Positions 1 through 6,292 of a stretch of DNA of 15,037 nt are shown here, in pieces. The position numbers were made by a program, and so were the translations under genes. Where the stretch lies: assembly GCA_029945985.1 (NCBI GenBank), contig JAQSDP010000445.1, positions 1-15,037 of the forward strand. The letters run 5' to 3'. Numbering within the stretch: position 1 is the first letter of the stretch; every line of letters starts with the position of its first letter. The notes beneath the pieces are model-generated. The model was not told where the DNA came from. It saw nothing but the letters and a program-made list of their open reading frames with translations, and searched no databases. The stretch comes from a bacterium (lineage in GTDB: Bacteria > Acidobacteriota > Blastocatellia > Pyrinomonadales > Pyrinomonadaceae).

Positions 1-2
1 AT

Positions 3-89
3 GTCCGTGCACTCGCCCAACGGCTCGCCAAGAACCCGGTCGTCGCCGTTTCGGTAGTCAGTGCGGAAAAGGCCGCCACGGCAAACTAA
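3..89 (+). CDS. C-terminal tail of an unidentified protein (partial, cut by window edge)
   Basis: The third frame is open from the window edge to a TAA at 87-89 and encodes about 28 residues containing LAKNPVVAVSVVSAEKA. Nearly every codon ends in C or G, as in the neighbouring genes, which supports real coding. The stop overlaps the menG start in the arrangement TAATG, a typical translational-coupling junction, so this gene is probably co-transcribed with menG. I do not recognise the family from so short a tail. The ATG at position 1 is in another frame that stops after 18 codons and is not considered real. Confidence 0.5.
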   Translation, partial: VRALAQRLAKNPVVAVSVVSAEKAATAN

Positions 90-799
90 TGGCATTCCGC
101 ACCGCCAGCGAGCTAGAACACGCCAAAGCTGTCCGCGCGATGTTTTCGGGCATTGCCGGCCGCTACGACCTCCTGAATCACGTGCTGTCGATGAACATCG
201 ACAAACGATGGCGAAGGCTGGTTCGGCAGAAACTCGGATCTATTCTGGATAGGCCTGACGCAACTGTCCTAGACGTCGCGTGCGGTACCGGCGACCTGTC
301 TATCGAACTTCAGTCACACGCAAAAGCCATAGTGATCGGCACCGACTTCTGCCGTCCAATGCTCACCGTAGCTGCCGAGAAATCTGCAACTATACCTTTT
401 ATAGAAGCTGACGCAATGAATCTCGGATTTGCGAGCAATTCTTTCGACGCCGTCACCATCGCCTTCGGCCTCCGCAATCTCTCGAACTTCGCCGACGGTC
501 TCGCCGAGCTTCACCGAATTCTCAAGCCCGGCGGCAAGCTCGTCATACTTGAGTTCTCGTCGCCGATCATTCCCGGCTTTCGGCAGGCCTTCAACTTCTA
601 CTTCACGCAGATCCTCCCGCGCATAGGCGGAGCGATCAGCGGATCTCGCGGAGCCTACGAATATCTGCCGGATTCCGTTTCCAAATTCCCTGACCAGAAA
701 CGCCTCGTCGCCCTGATACAGGAAACCGGTTTCGATGATGTAGAATATACAAATCTGACCGGCGGAATTGCCGCAATGCACATCGGAACCAAACGCTAG
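89..799 (+). CDS. menG: Demethylmenaquinone methyltransferase (UbiE/MenG family)
   Basis: This 236-residue protein is a class I SAM-dependent methyltransferase of the UbiE/COQ5 family, which methylates the quinone ring in the last step of menaquinone (or ubiquinone) synthesis. Visible motifs are the N-terminal family signature GRYDLLNHVLSMNIDKRWRR (residues about 29-48), the SAM-binding glycine loop VLDVACGTGDLSIEL (about 70-84), a GTDFCRPML strand/acidic region, and the second UbiE signature LKPGGKLVILEFSSP near residue 150. Length fits the family, which is usually 230-250 residues. The ATG at 89 overlaps the upstream stop. No other quinone gene is visible, so menaquinone is preferred over ubiquinone only because the lineage appears to be Acidobacteriota. 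The next gene starts 14 nt after the stop. Confidence 0.93.
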   Translation: MAFRTASELEHAKAVRAMFSGIAGRYDLLNHVLSMNIDKRWRRLVRQKLGSILDRPDATVLDVACGTGDLSIELQSHAKAIVIGTDFCRPMLTVAAEKSATIPFIEADAMNLGFASNSFDAVTIAFGLRNLSNFADGLAELHRILKPGGKLVILEFSSPIIPGFRQAFNFYFTQILPRIGGAISGSRGAYEYLPDSVSKFPDQKRLVALIQETGFDDVEYTNLTGGIAAMHIGTKR

Positions 800-813
800 T
801 CCGCTCGCGCTTG

Positions 814-1791
814 ATGAAATACAAGCTCCTTAATTTCGTACGCCAATTCGCGCTGATACTCCTCGTCATCTGGACGGTGGTCTCGCTTGTGACGCTGCTG
901 ATCGAGTTCGTGCCGGGCTCCCCGGCGACCGCGATCCTTGGCGAGACCGCGACCGCCGAACAGATCGCGAACTTCAACGCCAAACACGGCCTCGACAAGC
1001 CCGCGTTCTTCGTTTCATACGGGGAGGGCGGTTTTGCATGGAACGGCTTGGATAATCGCTACGTCGACTATTGGACCGGCCTCGTTCAGGGAGATCTCGG
1101 CCGCTCGTTCCGCACCGACCGGCCGGTGCTAGACATGATCCTCGAGAGGTACCCAGCTACGATCCAGCTAGCACTTGCGTCGATGCTGGTAGCGGTTGGC
1201 ATTGCCCTGCCTCTCGGAGTTCTTGCCGGCACGAATAAGAACGGCCTCATTGATAACTCAGCGTCGTTCATCGCCCTATTGGGAATCTCGCTCCCGACCT
1301 TCGTGATCGGGCCGTTTCTCGTTTACATATTTGCCGTCCAACTCGGATGGTTCCGTCCCGGCGGGAGCCTGTATCCGGAGGACATTATTCTTCCAGCGGT
1401 AACCCTCGGAGCCGCTCTCTCCGCGATCCTGACGCGCATGATCCGCTCGAGCGTGATCGAAGAGCTCGGCGAGGACTACGTTCGCACGGCACGCGCAAAA
1501 GGCCTGAGCGAGCGGACCGTCGTTTACAAACACGTACTCAAAAACGGCCTCATTCCGGTCGTAACGATCCTCGGACTGCAGCTCGGTGTTTTGCTCGCGG
1601 GTTCGATCATTACCGAAAAGATATTTAGCTGGCAGGGCCTCGGCCTGCTGTTGCTCGAAGACGGAATCGCCAAACGCGACTACCGCCTCGTCCAAGGCTG
1701 CGTCCTTGTCATCAGCCTTACATATATTATTGCGAACTCCCTGACGGATTTTGTTTACCGCCGTTTGGATCCTCGAATTCGGCTTAGCTAG
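814..1791 (+). CDS. ABC transporter permease, DppB/OppB type (peptide/nickel family)
   Basis: A 325-residue integral membrane subunit of a peptide-type ABC importer. The N-terminus (VRQFALILLVIWTVVSLVTL) is the usual first membrane helix of DppB proteins. It is followed by the large periplasmic segment with FVPGSPA and, further on, QGDLGRSFRTDRPVLDMI. The cytoplasmic EAA loop that docks on the ATPase is visible as EDYVRTARAKGLSERTVVYK followed by HVLKNGLIPVV. Several further hydrophobic helices are present, and the C-terminus YRRLDPRIRLS is typical. I chose the ATG at 814; a TTG immediately before it (811) is an alternative that adds one residue. There is no clear Shine-Dalgarno. The stop overlaps the next start by one base. 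The substrate is not readable from the sequence; the downstream oxoprolinase genes suggest peptides or 5-oxoproline. Confidence 0.9.
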   Translation: MKYKLLNFVRQFALILLVIWTVVSLVTLLIEFVPGSPATAILGETATAEQIANFNAKHGLDKPAFFVSYGEGGFAWNGLDNRYVDYWTGLVQGDLGRSFRTDRPVLDMILERYPATIQLALASMLVAVGIALPLGVLAGTNKNGLIDNSASFIALLGISLPTFVIGPFLVYIFAVQLGWFRPGGSLYPEDIILPAVTLGAALSAILTRMIRSSVIEELGEDYVRTARAKGLSERTVVYKHVLKNGLIPVVTILGLQLGVLLAGSIITEKIFSWQGLGLLLLEDGIAKRDYRLVQGCVLVISLTYIIANSLTDFVYRRLDPRIRLS

Positions 1792-2600
1792 TGAACAGGC
1801 TGTTTTACATCGGAGGTTCGATCGCCGCTGTCTTCATTTTGATGGCGATATTCGCGCCGTTTATCGCCACTCATGACGTGACGGTTCAGGATCTTGCGAA
1901 CCGGTTCGCGTCGCCGTCGTCTGAGTATTGGTTCGGCACGGATTCGCTCGGTCGGGATGTTTTCTCTCGCGTAGTTTATGGTGCTCGGATCTCGCTTCAG
2001 GTCGGTATCACGGTCGTAGTCGTCTCCGGAGTTGTCGGGATATTCATAGGGGCGATCGCGGGATTCTACGGCGGTTGGGTCGATAAGTTTCTTTCCGGTT
2101 ATCTGTTCAACGTCTTCCTTGCATTTCCCGGCCTCCTCCTCGCGATCGCACTCGTGGCGTTTCTCGGAGCCGGACTCGGCAAACTCATCCTTGCCCTCTG
2201 CATCATTGGCTGGGTCGGATACGCCCGCGTCATGCGGGGTCAGGTTTTGAAGGTGCGAGAGTACGATTTTGTTCAGGCGGCAAAGGCTCTCGGGGCGAGC
2301 AATATGCGGATCCTTTTCACGCACATCCTGCCGAACTCGATCCAGCCACTCATCGTCCAGGCGTCGCTCGGAATGGCGGGATCGGTCCTATCCGAAGCGT
2401 CGCTTTCGTTCCTCGGACTCGGCATCCCGCCGCCGGCCCCAAGCTGGGGAACGATGATCGAAGAAGCCCGCAACTATTTCGCGAACTATCCGCATACGCT
2501 ATTCTTCCCGGGCATCGCGATCGCATTGACCGTACTTGCATTCAACTTTATTGGCGACGGCCTCCGCGAATACCTCGACCCTAAACAGCGGACCAGATAG
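1791..2600 (+). CDS. ABC transporter permease, DppC/OppC type (peptide/nickel family)
   Basis: A 269-residue partner permease of the preceding DppB-like protein. The N-terminal helix is followed by the DppC hallmark YWFGTDSLGRDVFSRVVYGA (residues about 45-64). The EAA loop is seen as VREYDFVQAAKALGASNMRI followed by LFTHILPNS, and the C-terminal family motif is LSFLGLGIPPPAPSWGTMI. The protein ends with GDGLREYLDPKQRTR, typical of the family. The start is a GTG whose G is the last base of the upstream TAG, indicating tight coupling; the stop abuts the ATG of pxpB with no gap. No substrate-binding protein or ATPase gene of this transporter lies in the window, so these would have to be encoded elsewhere. 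Confidence 0.9.
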   Translation: MNRLFYIGGSIAAVFILMAIFAPFIATHDVTVQDLANRFASPSSEYWFGTDSLGRDVFSRVVYGARISLQVGITVVVVSGVVGIFIGAIAGFYGGWVDKFLSGYLFNVFLAFPGLLLAIALVAFLGAGLGKLILALCIIGWVGYARVMRGQVLKVREYDFVQAAKALGASNMRILFTHILPNSIQPLIVQASLGMAGSVLSEASLSFLGLGIPPPAPSWGTMIEEARNYFANYPHTLFFPGIAIALTVLAFNFIGDGLREYLDPKQRTR

Positions 2601-3242
2601 ATGCGCATCTTCCCCCTCGGCGATTCGGCGGCAACCATTGAATTCGGCAACGAAGTATCCGTCGAGCTGAACGATCGTTCCATAGCGTTGGCGACAGATC
2701 TTGAATCAGATCCCTTCGAAGGAATGATCGAAGCGGTACCCGCATACGCGTCGGTATCGATTTTCTTCGATAAGAACGTCACGTCGTTCGCAAGTGTGAA
2801 AGCGATACTATCGCGATCAGCTGGGGCGGCTGCCGCGGAGCGTAGGTATGTTTCAAATCTCATTGAGATTCCTATCGTTATCTCTGGAGATACATCAGCC
2901 GATATCGCTCGCGTTGCACAATTCGCCGATATCGACGAAGACGCTGTTCTCGATCTTTTCTTCACCAGAACCTACCGAGTTTATATGCTCGGGTTCCTTC
3001 CCGGCTTCGCATATATGGGCGAGGTCGACGAACGCATCGCGTGCCCCCGACTGGAAACGCCACGATCGAAAGTCGCGAAAGGAAGCGTCGGCATTGCGGG
3101 CAAACAGACCGGTATCTATCCTCTCGAATCGCCGGGCGGATGGAACATCATTGGCCGAACCGACCGGAAAATGTTCGACGCATCAGCCGATCAGCCTTGC
3201 CTGCTGAAACCCGGAGACGAAGTGAGGTTCGTCCGATGCTAG
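2601..3242 (+). CDS. pxpB: 5-oxoprolinase subunit PxpB (KipI-like)
   Basis: A 213-residue protein of the PxpB/KipI family, one of three subunits of the bacterial ATP-dependent 5-oxoprolinase (PxpABC) that opens 5-oxoproline to glutamate. The N-terminus MRIFPLGDSAATIEFGN matches the family opening. The conserved C-terminal core is GFLPGFAYMGEVD (131-143), TPRSKVAKGSVGIAGKQTGI (153-172) and YPLESPGGWNIIGRT (173-187). The ATG directly follows the upstream TAG. One oddity is that the usual central segment around a CYGG..GPDL motif is not recognisable: after IEIPIVISG (about 88-96) the sequence goes to DTSADIARVAQ. The fold is probably retained. The alternative historic role of KipI, as a sporulation kinase inhibitor, is not expected here. 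Confidence 0.9.
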   Translation: MRIFPLGDSAATIEFGNEVSVELNDRSIALATDLESDPFEGMIEAVPAYASVSIFFDKNVTSFASVKAILSRSAGAAAAERRYVSNLIEIPIVISGDTSADIARVAQFADIDEDAVLDLFFTRTYRVYMLGFLPGFAYMGEVDERIACPRLETPRSKVAKGSVGIAGKQTGIYPLESPGGWNIIGRTDRKMFDASADQPCLLKPGDEVRFVRC

Positions 3243-3246
3243 CTAT

Positions 3247-3272
3247 CACTTCTCACTTCTCACTTCTCACTT
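3247..3272. repeat. Heptamer tandem repeat (CACTTCT) x 3.7
   Basis: Three perfect tandem copies of CACTTCT (3247-3267) are followed by a partial CACTT copy. The array lies five bases after the pxpB stop and ends just before the Shine-Dalgarno of pxpC. Being outside coding sequence, copy-number change would alter only the length of the 52-nt pxpB-pxpC spacer. Confidence 0.85.
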
Positions 3273-3277
3273 ATTCC

Positions 3278-3283
3278 GGAGGT
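3278..3283 (+). promoter_or_regulatory. Ribosome binding site of pxpC
   Basis: GGAGGT is a near-perfect Shine-Dalgarno and the strongest seen in this operon. It supports the unusual TTG at 3295 as the pxpC start, with an 11-base spacing, slightly long. No in-frame ATG or GTG lies nearer. Confidence 0.6.
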
Positions 3284-3294
3284 CAACACTGAGT

Positions 3295-4233
3295 TTGCTG
3301 ATCGACAATCCCGGAATTCTTACGACCGTCCAGGATCTCGGCAGGGTCGGCCATCGCTCGCGCGGCATCAATCCAAGCGGCGTAATGGATCGAACAGCAG
3401 CCGTACTTATCAACACTATGCTTGGCAATGATGAGAATGAAGCCGTCCTGGAGATGCATTTCCCCGCCCCGGAAATCGAATTCGAGAATGAATGTTCTTT
3501 CGCGATCGGAGGTGCGGATTTCGGTGCCGAGCTCGACGGGAGAGCCATTCGGAAATGGTCGTCATTTAACGTTAGCAGAGGCAGCGTCCTGCGATTCGGC
3601 CATCGGACATCCGGTGCCCGGTGCTATCTGGCCGCGGCGGGCGGTTTGGCACTCGGCGAATGGCTCGGCAGCCGCAGTACGAATATGTTCGCAAACGTCG
3701 GCGGGTACGAAGGACGACAACTCCGAGCTGGCGACCGCATCGGTTTGCTTGCCCCGCGGACGACGAAGCCGCACACGATCGGCCCTTCGATCTTGCCGAA
3801 ATATAGCCGCTTCCCGACGGTTCGTATCGACGCATCGGGAGAGTTCGAACTTCTCACCGCGATCAGCGAGCGCTCACTTCTGAGCGGTGGATTCACGGTC
3901 TCCATAGACTCGAACCGTATGGGTTACCGTCTTTCCGGCCCCCCTCTCCATCTGCTCCATCATAAGGAAATGGTATCGGCGGCAGTAACGTTCGGCACGA
4001 TCCAGCTATTGCCAGACGCCCAACTGATCGTGCTGATGGCCGACCATCAAACCGCGGGCGGATATCCACGGATCGCTAATGTCATCTCTGCGGACCTTCC
4101 CTTGCTTGCCCAACTCGGTCCCAACGACGGGGTCAGCTTTCATCTCGTCTCAATAGAGGAAGCAGAGCTTCTTTCCGCCGAACTTGAGCGCGATCTGTGC
4201 CGACTTCGCACTGGCATCCGCCTCCTCGGCTGA
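3295..4233 (+). CDS. pxpC: 5-oxoprolinase subunit PxpC (KipA-like, biotin-dependent carboxylase-like domain)
   Basis: A 312-residue PxpC/KipA protein, partner of PxpB in 5-oxoproline cleavage; this family carries a cyclophilin-like fold also found in urea amidolyase. Family motifs seen are GILTTVQDLGRVGHRSRGI near the N-terminus, the PSGVMDRTAAVLINTMLGND region, an FAIGGADFGAELDG strand, YLAAAGGL, SNRMGYRLSGPPL and MADHQTAGGYPRIANVI near residue 245. Length is normal. The start is TTG at 3295, chosen because homology begins right there (LIDNPGILTTVQD) and a GGAGGT lies upstream. It is separated from pxpB by 52 nt containing a heptamer repeat and from pxpA by 73 nt containing a 16-nt direct repeat. 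Confidence 0.92.
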   Translation: MLIDNPGILTTVQDLGRVGHRSRGINPSGVMDRTAAVLINTMLGNDENEAVLEMHFPAPEIEFENECSFAIGGADFGAELDGRAIRKWSSFNVSRGSVLRFGHRTSGARCYLAAAGGLALGEWLGSRSTNMFANVGGYEGRQLRAGDRIGLLAPRTTKPHTIGPSILPKYSRFPTVRIDASGEFELLTAISERSLLSGGFTVSIDSNRMGYRLSGPPLHLLHHKEMVSAAVTFGTIQLLPDAQLIVLMADHQTAGGYPRIANVISADLPLLAQLGPNDGVSFHLVSIEEAELLSAELERDLCRLRTGIRLLG

Positions 4234-4251
4234 TCTGGACGCTTTCCCTTT

Positions 4252-4303
4252 CATACCTTTCAAGTTATCGTTTTCGTGTTTATCTCGCATATCTTTCAAG
4301 TTA
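4252..4303. repeat. Pair of 16-nt direct repeats in the pxpC-pxpA gap
   Basis: CATACCTTTCAAGTTA at 4252-4267 recurs as CATATCTTTCAAGTTA at 4288-4303, a single mismatch, with starts 36 nt apart. The second copy ends 3 bases before the pxpA ATG, where a Shine-Dalgarno would be expected. The copies fill most of the 73-nt spacer. It could be a small duplication, a binding site pair for a regulator, or a leftover of a slippage event; the sequence alone does not decide. Confidence 0.75.
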
Positions 4304-4306
4304 CAG

Positions 4307-5062
4307 ATGACGAGCATCGACCTAAACTGCGATCTTGGTGAAGGCTGCGGCAGCGACGCCGAGCTGATGCGGTACATCTCGTCCGCCAACGTCGCTTGCG
4401 GGTTTCACGCGGGGAACGAAACCACGATGCAACGTACGGTCGAGCTGGCACTCGAACATGGCGTCGCGATCGGGGCACATCCGGGTTATGCAGACCGGGA
4501 AAATTTCGGCCGCAAGCAGATGAACCTGGCTCCGGCCGAGCTGCGACAACTGATCTTCGACCAACTTGACGCGCTAAAGCGGGTGTGCGACTCGGCGGGA
4601 GCTAAGATCAGGCACGTCAAACCTCACGGAGCCTTATACAATCAGGCCGCGAGAGATCGCGAACTCGCGTCGGCTGTGGTAGAGGCTGTCGCCGAATGGG
4701 ATCGAGATCTTATTTTCTATGGCCTTAGTGGGAGCGAGATGATAACCGCAGCGGAAAAAGTGGAACTTCGAACAGCAAGCGAAGTTTTCGCCGACCGGAC
4801 GTATAGGTCCGACGGATCCTTGACCGCGCGAACAGAATCGAACGCTCTGATCACCGAAACTGAGACGTCGGCAACTCAGGTTCTCGATATGATCCGCTAT
4901 TGCCGGGTCCGCTCAACTGACGGGATAATGGTGCCGATCAAATGTGAGACTATCTGCCTCCATGGCGACGGCGATCACGCTGTCGAATTTGCCGATCTCA
5001 TTCGGGAACAATTGGTTGGAAACAGGATCACGATCGCCGCTCCGGCGCGAATTCATGCCTGA
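4307..5062 (+). CDS. pxpA: 5-oxoprolinase subunit PxpA (LamB/YcsF family)
   Basis: This 251-residue protein is the LamB/YcsF-family subunit of ATP-dependent 5-oxoprolinase. It starts MTSIDLNCDLGEGCGSDAEL, the family's characteristic opening, and continues with SSANVACGFHAGNETTMQRT, GAHPGYADRENFGR, HVKPHGALYNQAARD (about 109-123), EVFADRTYRSDG and a C-terminal TICLHGDGDHAVEFAD. All of these are conserved stretches of the family, including the polar and histidine residues expected at the active site. The start at 4307 was chosen by homology and length; the frame is open further upstream, but a start there would overlap pxpC and add about 40 non-family residues. The Shine-Dalgarno is weak. The stop overlaps the next gene by 8 nt, indicating coupling. 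Confidence 0.93.
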   Translation: MTSIDLNCDLGEGCGSDAELMRYISSANVACGFHAGNETTMQRTVELALEHGVAIGAHPGYADRENFGRKQMNLAPAELRQLIFDQLDALKRVCDSAGAKIRHVKPHGALYNQAARDRELASAVVEAVAEWDRDLIFYGLSGSEMITAAEKVELRTASEVFADRTYRSDGSLTARTESNALITETETSATQVLDMIRYCRVRSTDGIMVPIKCETICLHGDGDHAVEFADLIREQLVGNRITIAAPARIHA

Positions 5063-6227
5063 AAGATCGCTAAGATCCGTAATTCTAGGAGCCGCCTTCC
5101 TGATGGCAACATCGGCGGTGGGGCCGGGGTTTCTCACGCAGACGACGGTGTTCACCAAGCAGCTGCTCGCGAGCTTCGGCTTCGTCATTCTTCTCTCCGT
5201 TGTCCTCGACATCTTTGCTCAGCTGAACATCTGGCAGGTCCTGACCGTCAGCGGCAAGCGCGGGCAGACGGTTGCGAATGAGACTATTCCCGGCAGCGGA
5301 TATCTGCTCGCCCTATTGATCGCTTTCGGTGGGCTCGTATTCAATATCGGCAATATCGCCGGCAGCGGACTGGGACTGAACGTCCTGCTCGGACTTCCCG
5401 TTGATGCTGGTGCCGTCATCAGCGCGGGTATCGCCATCGCAATCTTTCTCGTGAAAGATGCGGGCAAGGTGATGGACGCTGTGGTCAAAGTTCTCGGCGT
5501 CGTAATGATCGTGCTGATCGGCTACGTCGTCTACGCATCTCAGCCGCCGATAGCCGAAGCCGCCGTGCGAACGGTCGCGCCACTTCAGATCGACGCACGA
5601 GCGATCGTCACGCTCGTAGGCGGGACAGTCGGCGGATATATAACCTTCGCCGGAGCACACCGGCTGATCGATGCCGGCATCTCGGGAATCGGATCGTTGC
5701 CCGAAGTGAGACGCAGTGCAATAACCGGAATTGTGCTGACCGCTATCATCCGATTCGCACTCTTCCTCGCCGCACTCGGCGTTATCGCGATGGGATTTTC
5801 GATCGACGACGCGAATCCACCCGCGTCAGTGTTCCAAAACGCCGCGGGAAACGGCGGCTACAAGATCTTCGGCGTCGTTATGTGGGCCGCCGCCATCACG
5901 TCCGTTATCGGCGCCGCGTTCACCAGCGTCTCTTTCATCAAGACGTTCAGCGAAAAGATCGAGACACGATCCAACCTGATCATAGTCGCCTTCATCGCTG
6001 TTTCGACCATCATCTTCCTCGCGATCGGCCGCCCTGTCGCGATCCTCTTGTGGGCTGGAACGATAAATGGCTTTATTCTTCCGGTAGGACTTGCCCTGGT
6101 CCTGCTCGCCTCACGCAAACGCTCTATAATAGGCGAATACGGTCATCCATTGTGGCTGCAGATCGCAGGTTGGCTGGTCGTAACCGTGATGACGGTTTTC
6201 AGTGTCTTGACGATTGGCGGATATTGA
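5055..6227 (+). CDS. NRAMP-family-like membrane permease (YcsG-like), candidate 5-oxoproline transporter
   Basis: A 390-residue, strongly hydrophobic protein with about eleven predicted membrane segments and the NRAMP opening AVGPGFLTQTTVF (residues about 21-33). B. subtilis has an NRAMP-like gene (ycsG) beside ycsF/pxpA, so the pairing is a known one. In metal-transporting NRAMPs the first helix carries DPGN a few residues after GPGF and helix 6 carries an MPH motif; here the corresponding stretches read TKQL (34-37) and YITFAGAHR (about 195-203). A canonical divalent-metal site is therefore absent by eye. Together with coupling to pxpA (8-nt overlap), this suggests transport of 5-oxoproline or another organic solute rather than Mn2+/Fe2+. 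That function is inference. Automatic annotation would probably call it a divalent metal transporter. The family call is confident and the substrate is not. Confidence 0.82.
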   Translation: MPERSLRSVILGAAFLMATSAVGPGFLTQTTVFTKQLLASFGFVILLSVVLDIFAQLNIWQVLTVSGKRGQTVANETIPGSGYLLALLIAFGGLVFNIGNIAGSGLGLNVLLGLPVDAGAVISAGIAIAIFLVKDAGKVMDAVVKVLGVVMIVLIGYVVYASQPPIAEAAVRTVAPLQIDARAIVTLVGGTVGGYITFAGAHRLIDAGISGIGSLPEVRRSAITGIVLTAIIRFALFLAALGVIAMGFSIDDANPPASVFQNAAGNGGYKIFGVVMWAAAITSVIGAAFTSVSFIKTFSEKIETRSNLIIVAFIAVSTIIFLAIGRPVAILLWAGTINGFILPVGLALVLLASRKRSIIGEYGHPLWLQIAGWLVVTVMTVFSVLTIGGY

Positions 6228-6292
6228 GGGAAACCGATCTTCCTTCTGCCGGCATCGAAGCTTCTTAGCAATATTTTTCTCAAGGAAAAACC

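Noticed and set aside
1..57. ATG at window start
   Set aside because: The frame ends after 18 codons; the coding-like frame here is the third one, ending at 89.
314..781. 155-codon minus-strand frame opposite menG
   Set aside because: It is a shadow of menG with no family features and no start context.
4184..4306. Upstream in-frame start for pxpA
   Set aside because: It would overlap pxpC by 50 nt and add about 40 residues not found in the LamB/YcsF family, which begins at MTSIDLNCDLGEG.
4944..5054. Upstream in-frame start for the NRAMP-like gene
   Set aside because: It would lie inside the conserved 3' end of pxpA; the ATG at 5055 gives a normal N-terminus and an ordinary 8-nt overlap.
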